Below are positions 1 to 9,120 of a stretch of DNA of 64,000 nucleotides, piece after piece. A program made the position numbers and the translations under genes. This DNA is from an uncultured Sedimentitalea sp. (GTDB taxonomy: Bacteria > Pseudomonadota > Alphaproteobacteria > Rhodobacterales > Rhodobacteraceae): NCBI GenBank assembly GCA_947504115.1, contig CANNGH010000003.1:62001-126000 (forward strand), written 5' to 3'. The notes beneath the pieces are model-generated. The model did not search any database. It was not told where the DNA came from and saw only the letters and a list, made by a program, of their open reading frames with translations. Positions within the stretch are counted from its first letter, which is position 1. Each line of letters opens with the position of its first letter.

Positions 1-779
1 TGCGAGACCGCCATCAAAAGGCCGGTGCGTTCGCGGTAGATGCCGAAATTCTTCGAACAACTGGCCGCGATCAGACATTCGGGCACCTGCGACGCCACCA
101 TTCGCGTCGGCTGCGCATCCGCCTCCAGCCCGTCGCCAAAGCCCTGATAGGCGATGTCGATCATCGGCACCGCGCCCGTGTCGTTCAGCAGGTCGATCAC
201 CGCCTGCCATTCGACAGTGTTCAGGTTGGCCCCGGTCGGGTTGTGACAGCAGCCATGCAGCAGCACCACATCGCCCTTCTTGGCCCCCTGCAGGTCCGCC
301 ATCATCCCGTCGAAATCGACGCCGCCGGTGCTATCGTCGAAATAGCGGTAGGCGACGGCTTCCATGCCCAGATATTGCAGGATCGACAGATGGTTGGGCC
401 AGGTCGGATCGGACACGAAGATGCGCGCGTCCGGGTTGGCCAGGCGGATCATCTCGAACGCCTGGCGCACCGCCCCGGTGCCGCCGGGGGTGGCGGCGGC
501 GGCGATATTCTCGCGCGGCACCGAATTGTTCAGGATCAGGCGGATCATCGCGTCGGCAAAGGCGGGATCGCCGGCCAGCCCGACATAGGCCTTGGTGGTC
601 TGTTCCTGCCACAGGCGATGTTCCGCCGCCTTGACGGCGCGCATCACGGGCGTGACACCCTCGGCGTTGCGATAGACACCGACCCCGAGGTCGATCTTGG
701 CGGTGCGCGGATCGTCACGGAACGCCTGCATCAGCGCCAGGATCTTGTCCGCAGGTTGGGATTTGAGCGTTTCGAACAT
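1..779 (-). CDS. Class I aminotransferase, aspartate/aromatic type (3' part cut by window edge)
   Basis: A pyridoxal-phosphate enzyme that moves the amino group of aspartate, and perhaps of aromatic amino acids, to 2-oxoglutarate in the cytoplasm. The first 259 codons are present; family members are about 395 residues, so the C-terminal third is outside. Visible are the usual N-terminus MFETLK, a GGTGAV stretch, NPTGAN, and SCSKNFG with the lysine that would bind the cofactor at about residue 243, near the edge. The start overlaps the stop of the upstream sulfurtransferase gene (TGATG), so the two are probably co-transcribed and coupled. Aspartate versus aromatic preference cannot be decided from sequence. 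Confidence 0.9.
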   Translation of the reverse strand, partial: MFETLKSQPADKILALMQAFRDDPRTAKIDLGVGVYRNAEGVTPVMRAVKAAEHRLWQEQTTKAYVGLAGDPAFADAMIRLILNNSVPRENIAAAATPGGTGAVRQAFEMIRLANPDARIFVSDPTWPNHLSILQYLGMEAVAYRYFDDSTGGVDFDGMMADLQGAKKGDVVLLHGCCHNPTGANLNTVEWQAVIDLLNDTGAVPMIDIAYQGFGDGLEADAQPTRMVASQVPECLIAASCSKNFGIYRERTGLLMAVS

Positions 780-1636
780 CAGGTTGCATCTCCTGTCGCG
801 ACGGGAAGGGTCGCGAATGCGCCCCACTCGGCCCACGATCCGTCATAGAGAGAATGATCGGTCTTGCCGATCCGTTCCAGCGCAAGCGACAGAACCGCCG
901 CCGTGACGCCCGACCCGCAGGTCGTGATGGCGGGCCGGTTCAGATCGACACCGGCGGATTGGAACACGGCGCGCAGGTCATCGCGTGATTTCATGGTGCC
1001 ATCGGCAGTCAGCAGATCGCCATGGGGCACATTGAGCGAGCCGGGAATATGCCCGCCGCGCAATCCGTCACGCGGTTCCGGCTCGTCGCCGCGGAACCGG
1101 CCGGGCGAGCGGGCGTCGATGATCACTTGATCGCCCAGCTTGCTTGCCTGCGACACGTGCGTGACATCGCGCACCAAGGCGTTCTGCACCCGCGTCGTCA
1201 TGTGACGGTCGCGCACCACCGGCGGCATGTCCTCGACCGGGTGGCCTTCTGCCTGCCACTTGGGGAATCCGCCATCCAGCACCGCGATATCGGTGTGCCC
1301 CATAAGCCGGAACAGCCACCACACCCGCGCCGCCGAGCACAGCCCGGAGCCGTCATAGACCACCACCTGATGCCCGTCGCCCACGCCCATCGCGCGCATC
1401 CGCGCGACGAATTTCTCGGGGGGCGGCGCCATATGCGGCAGGTCGGAACGCTGGTCCGAGATCTCGTCGATATCGAAGAACCGCGCGCCGGGGATATGGG
1501 CTGCGCGATACTCGGCCTTCGGGTCGCGTCCCGCCGCCGGCAGATACCACGACCCATCCAGAACCCGCAGGTCGGGGTCCTGCAGATGCGCGGCCAGCCA
1601 ATCGGTCGAGACAAGTGTTTTCGGATCGTCCTGCAT
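779..1636 (-). CDS. sseA: 3-mercaptopyruvate sulfurtransferase (rhodanese family)
   Basis: Transfers sulfur from 3-mercaptopyruvate or a similar donor to thiol or cyanide acceptors. The 285-residue product has two rhodanese domains (about 5-140 and 155-280). The active loop CGSGVT, with Cys240 as persulfide carrier, is the form typical of mercaptopyruvate sulfurtransferases rather than thiosulfate enzymes. Start: the frame stays open upstream to about 2044 but there it runs antisense through smpB; the ATG at 1636 (MQDDPKTLVS) begins the conserved homology. Its stop overlaps the start of the aminotransferase gene, a pairing that suits cysteine catabolism (aminotransferase makes mercaptopyruvate, SseA uses it); that link is inference. 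Confidence 0.93.
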   Translation of the reverse strand: MQDDPKTLVSTDWLAAHLQDPDLRVLDGSWYLPAAGRDPKAEYRAAHIPGARFFDIDEISDQRSDLPHMAPPPEKFVARMRAMGVGDGHQVVVYDGSGLCSAARVWWLFRLMGHTDIAVLDGGFPKWQAEGHPVEDMPPVVRDRHMTTRVQNALVRDVTHVSQASKLGDQVIIDARSPGRFRGDEPEPRDGLRGGHIPGSLNVPHGDLLTADGTMKSRDDLRAVFQSAGVDLNRPAITTCGSGVTAAVLSLALERIGKTDHSLYDGSWAEWGAFATLPVATGDAT

Positions 1637-1752
1637 GGTCGGGAACCCTGTTCTGCAATCGCGTTCTGCATTACGCGGGGGCGCGCTCTGTTGCAAGTCC
1701 GTGGACGCGTCCAAGCGGGAAAGCGACCTGTGGACGGCCATGGTGCGACCGC

Positions 1753-2229
1753 TCAGCGATTTTCCTTGAGCAGGCGTTGTTTCTGACGCGACCAGTCCCG
1801 TTTGGCCTGGGTTTCGCGCTTGTCGTGGCTTTTCTTGCCCTTTGCGATGCCCAGCTTGATCTTGGCCATGCCGCGATGGTTGAAATACAGCACCAGCGGC
1901 ACCAGCGTCATGCCCTTGCGCTGGGTCGCGTTCCAGAGATTGGCCAATTCCTTGCGCGATACCAGCAGCTTGCGCGGGCGGCGCTCCTCGTGGCGAAAAG
2001 TCTTGGCCTGATCGTAGGGCGCGACGTAGGAGTTGATCAGCCACAACTCGCCGTTTTCGACGGCGGCATAGCTTTCGGCGATGTTGGCACCGCCCTGACG
2101 CAGGGATTTCACCTCGGACCCTTCAAGGATGATGCCGCATTCGATGTCCTCTTCGATGGCGTAATCGAAGCGGGCCCGCCGGTTTTCGGCGATCACCTTG
2201 TAATTCGGGTCTGATTTTGCCTGTGCCAT
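1753..2229 (-). CDS. smpB: SsrA (tmRNA)-binding protein SmpB
   Basis: Binds tmRNA and brings it to ribosomes stalled on broken mRNA (trans-translation). The 158-residue length is usual for the family. The oligonucleotide-binding core is clear ([38 protein letters not shown]), and the basic C-terminal tail ([10 protein letters not shown] to KQRLLKENR) is the part that enters the mRNA channel. There is no strong ribosome site before the ATG; a promoter-like pair lies just upstream. The second rescue factor of the window, ArfB, is at about 55.5 kb. The tmRNA gene is not in the window. Confidence 0.97.
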   Translation of the reverse strand: MAQAKSDPNYKVIAENRRARFDYAIEEDIECGIILEGSEVKSLRQGGANIAESYAAVENGELWLINSYVAPYDQAKTFRHEERRPRKLLVSRKELANLWNATQRKGMTLVPLVLYFNHRGMAKIKLGIAKGKKSHDKRETQAKRDWSRQKQRLLKENR

Positions 2230-2237
2230 GGCTGCAT

Positions 2238-2266
2238 GATCTAGGCGCTCGCGCGGTCCGGCGCAA
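2238..2266 (-). promoter_or_regulatory. Possible sigma-70-like promoter for smpB
   Basis: Read on the minus strand, TTGCGC and TAGATC are separated by 17 bases and lie about 10 bases before the smpB start. The -35 fits well and the -10 only moderately. Such pairs are common by chance in GC-rich DNA, so this is a suggestion only. Confidence 0.3.
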
Positions 2267-2274
2267 GAACCGGC

Positions 2275-3105
2275 TCAGCCCGCGAGAACGGTTTGCCGGA
2301 CCCACCAGCCCGGCCGTTGCGCCGTCAAGGCGGCAGCGGCGCGGGCAGCGGCGGCCGGGTCGGGATAGAGGCCGAAACAGGTGGCACCCGATCCGCTCAT
2401 CCGTGCCAGCAGCGCGTCTTGCCGCGTCAGAAGATCAAGGCAATCGCCGATCACCGGCTCGATCCCGAGGGCCGGCGCCTGGAGGTCGTTGCGCTGCCCG
2501 TGCAGCCAGTGGGCGCATTGCGCGACACCTGAAAATGCCGGAATGTCGCTCATGGGGCTGCCGTTGCGTTCGTCCAGCGCGGCAAACACCGCCGGGGTCG
2601 GGATGGCCTCGCCCGGATTGACCAGCACTGCGGGCAGGGGCGGGATGCCGGATACCGGAGCGACGACGTCACCGATGCCCGACATGCGGGCGGTCTGCGC
2701 GGACATGCACACCGGAAGATCGGCCCCCAGCGCCAGGATGTCAGGTGTGCGCGCGCCCCATCCTTCGTCCAAAGCGCGCAACACCGCTGCCGCGTCCGAC
2801 GACCCGCCGCCGATACCGGCCGCCGCGGGCAAGTGTTTTTCAAGGTGGATCGCGACGTCGGCAACTCTTGCCGCGCGGGCGGCGCGCAGCGCGAGATTGC
2901 CGTCATCGACCGGCACGCCCTCGGACATCGGGCCGCTGACGGTCAGCGACAATCCCCGCGCCGACCGCAGCCGCAAACGGTCCCCGATATCGGCAAAGAC
3001 CACCAGCGAATCGAGCAGATGATACCCATCGCCGCGCCGCCCCGTCACGTGCAGCGCCAGGTTGATCTTGGCCGGCGCGAAGGCGTGGATTTCAACCGTC
3101 TTCAT
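2275..3105 (-). CDS. ispE: 4-diphosphocytidyl-2-C-methyl-D-erythritol kinase
   Basis: Phosphorylates CDP-methylerythritol at the 2-hydroxyl, the fourth step of the MEP route to isoprenoids (ubiquinone, undecaprenyl phosphate, carotenoids). The 276-residue protein is a GHMP kinase: FAPAKINLALHVTGRR at the N-terminus supplies the catalytic lysine region, and LPAAAGIGGGSSDAAA is the glycine-rich ATP loop. The start lies inside the 3' end of the TPR gene (14-base overlap), so translation is probably coupled to it. Confidence 0.97.
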   Translation of the reverse strand: MKTVEIHAFAPAKINLALHVTGRRGDGYHLLDSLVVFADIGDRLRLRSARGLSLTVSGPMSEGVPVDDGNLALRAARAARVADVAIHLEKHLPAAAGIGGGSSDAAAVLRALDEGWGARTPDILALGADLPVCMSAQTARMSGIGDVVAPVSGIPPLPAVLVNPGEAIPTPAVFAALDERNGSPMSDIPAFSGVAQCAHWLHGQRNDLQAPALGIEPVIGDCLDLLTRQDALLARMSGSGATCFGLYPDPAAAARAAAALTAQRPGWWVRQTVLAG

Positions 3106-4852
3106 CGACCGATTTCAGCGGGCGCGCGCCCTCGTCGGCCAGCACCGCGTCCAGCCCGATGTCCAGCTTGCGGCGGATCCGGTCGGGATCGGCCTCGGGG
3201 TCGGTCTCCTGCGGGTCGACGAATGAAAGCGCGCGTTTCCACTGAAACTCGGCCTCGCGCTTGCGCCCGACCGCCCAATAGACATCGCCCAGATGATCGT
3301 TCACGACCGGGTCCACCGGCATCAATTGCACGGCTTTTTCCATGTGGCCCACGGCTTCGTCATAGCGTCCAAGACGGTAAAGCACCCAGCCCAGCGAATC
3401 GACGATATAGCCGCTGTCGGGTTCGCTGGCGACGGCGCGTTCGATCATGTCCAGCGCTTCGTCCAGATCGACCTGCTGTTCCACCATCGAATAGCCCAGA
3501 TAATTCAGCACCTGCGGCTGGTCCGGGTTCAGTTCCAGCGCGCGGCGGAAATCGGCCTCGGCGCGATCCCAATGGTCCAGACGCTCGTGCGAGATGCCGC
3601 GGGCGTAAAGCAGAAACCACATCGCATCCGAATCCGGCTCCGTATGGTCGATGGCCCGGTCATAGGCGTCGATCGCGGCGGCGAAATTCTCCTGCTGGCG
3701 CTGCAGGTCGCCCAGCGCGGATTGCACCGGCGCGAGGTCGGGATAATCCCCCGCCAGCTTGTCGAGCACCTCGATCGCGTCCTCGCGGCGACCGGCCCGG
3801 CGCAGCGAATCGGCGCGGCCCAGTTCGGCGGCGAAATGGCTGGGGTGGTCGCGCGGCACTTTCGCGAATGTGGCCTCGGCCAGATCGTATTGCTCAAGCC
3901 GGTCCAGCAGATCGGCCGTCAGAAGCAGCGCGTCGATATCGTCCGACCGCAGGAATTCGGCCATGCGCGCATAGATCAGCGCATAGGGGTCGGCCGATTC
4001 GCCCGCCAAGGCCTGCGCGAGGGTCAGGAACACCTCGGCCATGCCGTCCCGAACCGAGCGCACATGGCTGAACGGCACCTGTTCGCCCGCGCGCAGCCGT
4101 TCGGCCAGGTCGGCGAGCGCCGGGTCCAGTTCGGTGCCGAACGACTCCTCGATGATCGCCAGCGCATCGTCGTTGCGCCCAAGCTGCGACAGGATTTCCG
4201 CGCGCGCCATGGCGGCGCGGCGCGACACCATGCCCAGCGCCCCCTCGTCAGCGGCGAACAGCGCCTCGGCCCCTTCGTAATCCCCGACCGAAGCCAGCGC
4301 CATCGCCTTGTGATAAAGCGCGAAACCCTGCAGCCCCTTTTCCTCGGCCACCTTGTCGAACTGCTCCAGCGCCTGCGCGACCGATCCGGCACCCATATGC
4401 GCCCACGCCACCACAAGCCCGTCGATCAGCGGACCGATACCATGGGTGGCGAAGTTCCGCTCCAGCAGCGTCGTGTAATCCTCGTCCGCGATCAGATTGC
4501 CGGCGACCACCATATGCGCCGCCTGGCTGCGTATTCCCATATCCTCCATCCGCCGCGCCACCGGCAGCGCGCGCGCGACCTGGCCCAGCGACAGCTGCGA
4601 CAGGACGAGGTTTTCCATCAGATCGGGATTGTCCGGGTCATGCGCCAGCGCGCGGGCATAATATTGCACGGCCGCGGCGAAATCGCTGCCATAGACGGCC
4701 TGACGCCCGGCCAGATAGGCGCCGGCATCGCGGATCGCCGATGCATCCACCGGATCGGGCGGAGGCGTTTGCGTGTCTTGCGCTGTCAGAGGCACGGCCA
4801 GCGAAATCGCCATCGCAGCCAGAACCGCCTTTGAGATCGTGAAGAACGCCAC
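3092..4852 (-). CDS. Tetratricopeptide repeat protein with signal peptide
   Basis: A repeat protein of about 586 residues made almost wholly of TPR helix pairs; the clearest are around SDFAAAVQYYARALAHDP and the C-terminal run from about residue 400. TPR arrays hold protein partners; the partner is unknown. Start: I chose the GTG at 4852 because GAGG lies eight bases upstream and the product then opens with a signal peptide (AFFTISKAVLAAMAISLAV, cleavage near LTAQ); an ATG at 4912 would add 20 polar residues before it. Export to the periplasm or outer membrane is therefore likely. The 3' end overlaps ispE, an arrangement I believe is common in Rhodobacterales. No function beyond scaffolding can be given. 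Confidence 0.85.
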   Translation of the reverse strand: MAFFTISKAVLAAMAISLAVPLTAQDTQTPPPDPVDASAIRDAGAYLAGRQAVYGSDFAAAVQYYARALAHDPDNPDLMENLVLSQLSLGQVARALPVARRMEDMGIRSQAAHMVVAGNLIADEDYTTLLERNFATHGIGPLIDGLVVAWAHMGAGSVAQALEQFDKVAEEKGLQGFALYHKAMALASVGDYEGAEALFAADEGALGMVSRRAAMARAEILSQLGRNDDALAIIEESFGTELDPALADLAERLRAGEQVPFSHVRSVRDGMAEVFLTLAQALAGESADPYALIYARMAEFLRSDDIDALLLTADLLDRLEQYDLAEATFAKVPRDHPSHFAAELGRADSLRRAGRREDAIEVLDKLAGDYPDLAPVQSALGDLQRQQENFAAAIDAYDRAIDHTEPDSDAMWFLLYARGISHERLDHWDRAEADFRRALELNPDQPQVLNYLGYSMVEQQVDLDEALDMIERAVASEPDSGYIVDSLGWVLYRLGRYDEAVGHMEKAVQLMPVDPVVNDHLGDVYWAVGRKREAEFQWKRALSFVDPQETDPEADPDRIRRKLDIGLDAVLADEGARPLKSVDEDG

Positions 4853-4954
4853 TATCGCTGCCTCATGCCATGATTTGCGGCACAAGCTATGGCCTCTGCC
4901 CGGCGGGCGCAATGGCGCGCCCCGCCTTGCCGTGCACCTTGAGCGGCGTTTCGT

Positions 4955-6604
4955 TCACATGTTCGGGTAGTTCGGCCCGTCCCCGCCCTGCGGCGTGGTC
5001 CAGACGATGTTCTGCGGCGGATCCTTGATGTCGCAGGTCTTGCAATGCACGCAGTTCTGAAAATTGATGACGAAACGCGGCTCCTTGCCATCTTCCTCGA
5101 CGAATTCATAGACACCGGCGGGGCAATAGCGCGCCGACGGGCCGGCATATTGCGCCAGTCCCACCTTGACCGGCACATCGGGGTCTTTCAGCGTCAGGTG
5201 CGCGGGCTGGTTTTCGTCGTGGTTGGTAAAGGAAAACGCCACGTTGGTCAGCCGGTCGAAAGACAGGGTGCCATCGGGTTTGGGATAATCGATGCGCTTG
5301 TGCTTGCTGGCCAGTTCGGTCGCTGCCGCGTCCGTCTTGCCGTGCTTCATGGTGCCGAACAGCGACAACCCGATGGCGTTGGTCCACATATCCAGACCGC
5401 CAAGGGCGAGGCTGGGCATCAGGCCCCATTTCGACCACATCGGCTTGACGTTGCGCACCTTGCGCAGGTCGGCGCCGATCGGTCCGTCGCGCACGTCGGC
5501 CTCATAGGCGGTCAGTTCATCGGCGCTGCGCCCTTCGGCAATCGCCGCATGGGCGGCCTCGGCGGCGGCCTTGCCCGACAGCATCGCGTTATGGTTGCCC
5601 TTGATGCGCGGCACGTTGACCATGCCCACCGAACAGCCCAGCAGCGCCACGCCCGGCGCGACCATCTTGGGCATCGACTGCCAGCCGCCCTCGGAAATCG
5701 CCCGCGCGCCATAGGCCACCCGCTTGCCCCCTTTCAGCAGGTCCGCCACCATCGGGTGATGCTTGAACCGCTGGAATTCCATATAGGGGTAGAGATAGGG
5801 GTTCTTGTAGTTCAGGTGGACGACGAACCCGACATAGACCTGGTTGTTCTCGATATGATAGATGAACGACCCGCCCCCGGCGTTTCCGCCCAGCGGCCAG
5901 CCCATCGTGTGCGTCACGGTGCCTTCGCGATGCTTGTCCGGGTCGACCTCCCAGATTTCCTTCATGCCGAGGCCGTATTTCTGCGGCTCCTTGCCCTCGG
6001 CCAGATCGTATTTCGCGATCACCTGCTTGGAGAGCGATCCGCGCACGCCTTCGCCCAGAAACACGTACTTGCCGTGCAGTTCCATGCCGGGTTCATAATT
6101 CGGCCCCGGCGTGCCGTCGGCGTTCTTGCCGAATTCGCCGGCGACCACGCCCTTGACCTCACCCCCGTCGCCATAGACGATTTCGGAGCAGGCCATGCCG
6201 GGAAACACCTCGACGCCCAGTTCCTCGGCCTGTTCGGCCATCCAGCGGCAGACGTTGCCCATCGACACGACATAGGCACCGTGATTGCTCATCAGCGGCG
6301 GCATCGGCCAGTTCGGCACGCGGAACTTGCCCGCCTCGCCCAGCAGATAGAAATTGTCCTTGCGCACCGGCACGTTCAGCGGCGCGCCGCGTTCCTTCCA
6401 GTCGGGGATCAGCGCGTCCAGCCCGCAAGGGTCCAGCACCGCGCCGGACAGGATATGCGCGCCGACCTCGCTGCCCTTTTCCAGCACGACGACATTCAGA
6501 TCCGCGTCCAGCTGCTTGAGCCGGATCGCCGCTGACAGACCCGCAGGTCCGGCCCCGACGATCACAACGTCATATTCCATTGCTTCGCGTTCAATCTCGG
6601 CCAT
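4955..6604 (-). CDS. Electron transfer flavoprotein-ubiquinone oxidoreductase (ETF-QO)
   Basis: Takes electrons from reduced ETF (fatty-acid, amino-acid and dimethylglycine dehydrogenases) and reduces ubiquinone at the inner membrane. The 549-residue product has an N-terminal FAD dinucleotide fold (VVIVGAGPAGLSAA), the ETF-QO quinone-binding middle region, and a C-terminal 4Fe-4S module with CVHCKTC followed by DPPQNIVW, all diagnostic. Start: ATG at 6604 (MAEIERE) has GGGGTG upstream; an in-frame ATG six codons earlier is less likely. It stands apart from genes for ETF itself, which are not in the window. Confidence 0.97.
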   Translation of the reverse strand: MAEIEREAMEYDVVIVGAGPAGLSAAIRLKQLDADLNVVVLEKGSEVGAHILSGAVLDPCGLDALIPDWKERGAPLNVPVRKDNFYLLGEAGKFRVPNWPMPPLMSNHGAYVVSMGNVCRWMAEQAEELGVEVFPGMACSEIVYGDGGEVKGVVAGEFGKNADGTPGPNYEPGMELHGKYVFLGEGVRGSLSKQVIAKYDLAEGKEPQKYGLGMKEIWEVDPDKHREGTVTHTMGWPLGGNAGGGSFIYHIENNQVYVGFVVHLNYKNPYLYPYMEFQRFKHHPMVADLLKGGKRVAYGARAISEGGWQSMPKMVAPGVALLGCSVGMVNVPRIKGNHNAMLSGKAAAEAAHAAIAEGRSADELTAYEADVRDGPIGADLRKVRNVKPMWSKWGLMPSLALGGLDMWTNAIGLSLFGTMKHGKTDAAATELASKHKRIDYPKPDGTLSFDRLTNVAFSFTNHDENQPAHLTLKDPDVPVKVGLAQYAGPSARYCPAGVYEFVEEDGKEPRFVINFQNCVHCKTCDIKDPPQNIVWTTPQGGDGPNYPNM

Positions 6605-6680
6605 TTGCGGCACCCCCGGCAAGAAACGGTTTGGATTTGGCTAAACCACGATGCCCGTCAATGCAATCGCAACGGCAGCC

Positions 6681-7307
6681 TCAGCCGCGCCGTGTTGCGG
6701 CACGCCCCTTGCCGATCAGCGCAATACCGAACCAGATTGTCCAGACGACAGCGATCATGCCCAGACCCCGCTCCCATGCGCCGTCGATGCTGGTCGGCAC
6801 GAAAAAGAACACCGGAGCCGCCAGTATCCACAAAGCCGCACACACCCCCGATACCCATGCGAACGCGCGGCCAAGCGTGCGGCCCACACTGGCCGTCAGC
6901 GCGAAGACACCGGCGAACAGCAGCCCCAGCGCATAGACGATATAGATGTGAACGACGATCCCGGCGTTGTCGTTGTCGCCGTATTCGTTGCGCGCGGCGA
7001 TGATGACCATGCACAGCGCCAAAAGCGTCTCACCCGCGATGATGCCGTTCCAGCGCCAACCGCCGGGATGCAGATGCGCGCCGGCCAGCGCCAGCGCGAT
7101 CAGGGCGGCGGCAAAGCCGTAAAGCGCGACATCCTGGATGATCTCGTATCGTCCGGCCGCCAGATCGCTGACCGTATCGGAAACCCAGTCATGTCCCGGC
7201 ACGACAAGACTGCCCAACACGTTGCCCGACACCAGCGCGACGGCTCCGGCGATGGCGCAGGCACCGGTTACCATCAGGAAGAGAGGGTCGTTTCCATGGT
7301 GCGGCAT
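6681..7307 (-). CDS. DUF998 family integral membrane protein
   Basis: A 208-residue protein with about six hydrophobic segments, for example [54 protein letters not shown] and [19 protein letters not shown]. The [14 protein letters not shown] stretch after the first segment is the most polar conserved-looking part and fits DUF998. Function is unknown. The ATG at 7307 has no clear ribosome site; the second methionine (LFLM) is possible. It is divergent from greA. Confidence 0.75.
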   Translation of the reverse strand: MPHHGNDPLFLMVTGACAIAGAVALVSGNVLGSLVVPGHDWVSDTVSDLAAGRYEIIQDVALYGFAAALIALALAGAHLHPGGWRWNGIIAGETLLALCMVIIAARNEYGDNDNAGIVVHIYIVYALGLLFAGVFALTASVGRTLGRAFAWVSGVCAALWILAAPVFFFVPTSIDGAWERGLGMIAVVWTIWFGIALIGKGRAATRRG

Positions 7308-7353
7308 CGCCGGTCTTCGACTGGATGGGGTGCGAACCCAACATGCGAAACGA

Positions 7354-7381
7354 CCGGCCGGTTCCCGATTCCGGCGGCCGG
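7354..7381. other. GC-rich hairpin in the DUF998/greA divergent spacer
   Basis: CCGGCCG and CGGCCGG form a perfect 7-bp stem around a 14-base loop. It lies between two divergent genes and could sit in the leader of either; no T-run follows on either strand. No function assigned. Confidence 0.3.
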
Positions 7382-7489
7382 CTGTTGACGCCGCCGCGCG
7401 ATCACGGCCGCGTTTTCCTGCCGCCCGCCATTTGCGGGCCTTGCAATCGGCCCCGGCTTTGGGTCAGGTAATCGGCGAACCACCTGTCG

Positions 7490-7511
7490 CCCTGCCGGGA
7501 AGCCGGCAGGG
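7490..7511 (+). terminator. Strong hairpin in the greA leader (attenuator-like)
   Basis: CCCTGCCGG and CCGGCAGGG form a perfect 9-bp stem with a GAAG loop, 31 bases before the greA ATG. The following bases (CTGTCTCTT) are pyrimidine-rich but not a true T-run, so termination here would be inefficient at best. E. coli greA is known to have a leader terminator yielding short RNAs; whether this hairpin plays the same role is inference. Confidence 0.45.
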
Positions 7512-7542
7512 CTGTCTCTTGTCATTCATGGACCAACGCCCA

Positions 7543-8013
7543 ATGGAAAAAATTCCGATGACGCCCAAGGGTCATTCCGCCCTTGAGAGCGAGCTGAAAC
7601 AGTTGAAATCCGTCGAACGACCCGCCATCATCCGCGCCATCGCCGAGGCGCGCGAACATGGCGATCTGTCCGAAAACGCCGAATACCATTCCGCGCGAGA
7701 AAAGCAGTCGTTCATAGAGGGCCGCATCAAGGAACTCGAAGGCGTGCTTGCCCGTGCCGATGTCATCGACCCCGCCAAGCTGTCCGGCCCGATAAAGTTC
7801 GGCGCCCGCGTGACGCTGGTGGACGAGGATACCGACGAGGAAAAGACCTGGCAGATCGTGGGCGAGCATGAGGCCAACATCGAGAACGGCCTTCTCAACA
7901 TCAAATCCCCCATCGCGCGCGCGCTGATCGGCAAGGAAGAGGGCGACAGCGTCGAGGTCCGCACCCCCGGCGGCGAGCGGTCCTACGAGGTTCTCAAGAT
8001 CGACTATTCCTGA
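7543..8013 (+). CDS. greA: Transcription elongation factor GreA
   Basis: Rescues backtracked RNA polymerase by stimulating cleavage of the transcript 3' end. The 156-residue product has the N-terminal coiled coil with the acidic tip ([20 protein letters not shown], the D and E that act in the polymerase secondary channel) and the C-terminal FKBP-like domain ([18 protein letters not shown]). Start: MEKIPMT aligns with the family N-terminus; an ATG five codons upstream is possible, neither has a strong ribosome site. A 325-residue membrane protein gene follows after 16 bases. Confidence 0.96.
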   Translation: MEKIPMTPKGHSALESELKQLKSVERPAIIRAIAEAREHGDLSENAEYHSAREKQSFIEGRIKELEGVLARADVIDPAKLSGPIKFGARVTLVDEDTDEEKTWQIVGEHEANIENGLLNIKSPIARALIGKEEGDSVEVRTPGGERSYEVLKIDYS

Positions 8014-8029
8014 CCGACCGGAGGCCCGG

Positions 8030-9007
8030 ATGCCCGCTCCCAGACGTGACCCCGGACACCCGTCGATCACCGCGACCGAATTGGTCGCCATCGCGCTCAG
8101 CGTGGTCTGGCTGAGCGTGGCGGGGCTGGTGCTTTGGCTGGCTCCATCCGATCCTTCGGCGGGGTTCGGCGGGGTGCGCGCCCTCCTGGTGCTGCTGACC
8201 CTGTTCCTGCCGGTCGGGATGATCTGGGTCGCCGCCACCGCCCTGCGCTTTAGCCGCGTGATGCGCGAAGAAATCGTGCGCCTTCGCAGCGCCATCGACG
8301 GCTTGCGACAGACCCATGCGGCGCAATCCCGGCAAGCGCCGTCCGAACCCAGGCGGAGCGCCGCCGGAAAACCGGCCGCGCCCGCCCGTCCGCGCGAAAC
8401 GGCGCCCGTGCCCTTTTCCAGCAGCCGCGCCAGCCTGCGCCCGGCCACGACCGCACGCAAGCCGCTGGCCCCGCGCGAGGCGGGGATGGATCAGCGCGCG
8501 CTGCCGCTGGGAACGCCACCCGACGCGCTGGATCCGCCACTGGCCAGCGAAGATTTCATCCGTGCGCTGAATTTCCCCGAGACGGCCGAGGATATCGACG
8601 GGTTCGCCGCCCTGCGCCGCGCCCTGCGCGACCGCAGATCGGCGCAGTTGATCCAGGCCAGTCAGGACGTGCTGACCCTGCTCAGCCAGGACGGCGTCTA
8701 TATGGACGACCTGCCCCCGGACCGCGCCCGCCCGGAGCTCTGGCGTCAGTTCGCGCAGGGCGCACGCGGGCGCGCGATCGCCCCATTGGGCGGAATCCGC
8801 GACCGCGAGGCCCTGGGCCGGACGGCGGCGCGCATGAAACAGGATCCGATATTCCGCGACGCGGCGCATCATTTCCTGCGCCTGTTCGACCGCACATTCG
8901 CCGGTTTCGAACCCAATGCCAGCGACGGCGAAATCGCGGCCCTCGGCGATACCCGCACCGCCCGCGCCTTCATGCTGCTCGGACGGGTCGCAGGCACGTT
9001 CGACTGA
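8030..9007 (+). CDS. Conserved hypothetical membrane protein
   Basis: I do not recognise a named family. The 325-residue product has two hydrophobic segments near the N-terminus (about 17-38 and 52-72), a proline- and arginine-rich linker (about 95-160), and a soluble C-terminal part (about 170-325) rich in short helices. The ATG has a clear GGAGG five bases upstream. It probably shares the greA transcript. It looks like a Rhodobacterales family protein with a membrane anchor and a cytoplasmic C-terminal domain; that is inference. Confidence 0.7.
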   Translation: MPAPRRDPGHPSITATELVAIALSVVWLSVAGLVLWLAPSDPSAGFGGVRALLVLLTLFLPVGMIWVAATALRFSRVMREEIVRLRSAIDGLRQTHAAQSRQAPSEPRRSAAGKPAAPARPRETAPVPFSSSRASLRPATTARKPLAPREAGMDQRALPLGTPPDALDPPLASEDFIRALNFPETAEDIDGFAALRRALRDRRSAQLIQASQDVLTLLSQDGVYMDDLPPDRARPELWRQFAQGARGRAIAPLGGIRDREALGRTAARMKQDPIFRDAAHHFLRLFDRTFAGFEPNASDGEIAALGDTRTARAFMLLGRVAGTFD

Positions 9008-9040
9008 GGCAACCGCGTCGCGCGCTTCCGAACGCCGCCC

Positions 9041-9069
9041 TTTCGCAGGGTGAAAAACGCAGCTATAGC
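9041..9069 (+). promoter_or_regulatory. Possible serB promoter
   Basis: TTTCGC and TATAGC are separated by 17 bases, 52 bases upstream of the serB start. The -10 is good and the -35 weak. Confidence 0.3.
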
Positions 9070-9120
9070 GTCGTCCGACCTCGCAATCGCGATGCGCCCT
9101 CTCTGCCGGAACCCTGCTGC

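Noticed and set aside
779-2044. A longer sulfurtransferase frame starting at 2044
   Set aside because: The upstream 136 codons run antisense to smpB and have no conserved pattern; the ATG at 1636 starts the homologous protein.
7325-7365. TTCGCACC-like T-loop in the DUF998/greA spacer on the minus strand
   Set aside because: The loop has six bases instead of seven and no acceptor, D or anticodon stems can be built.
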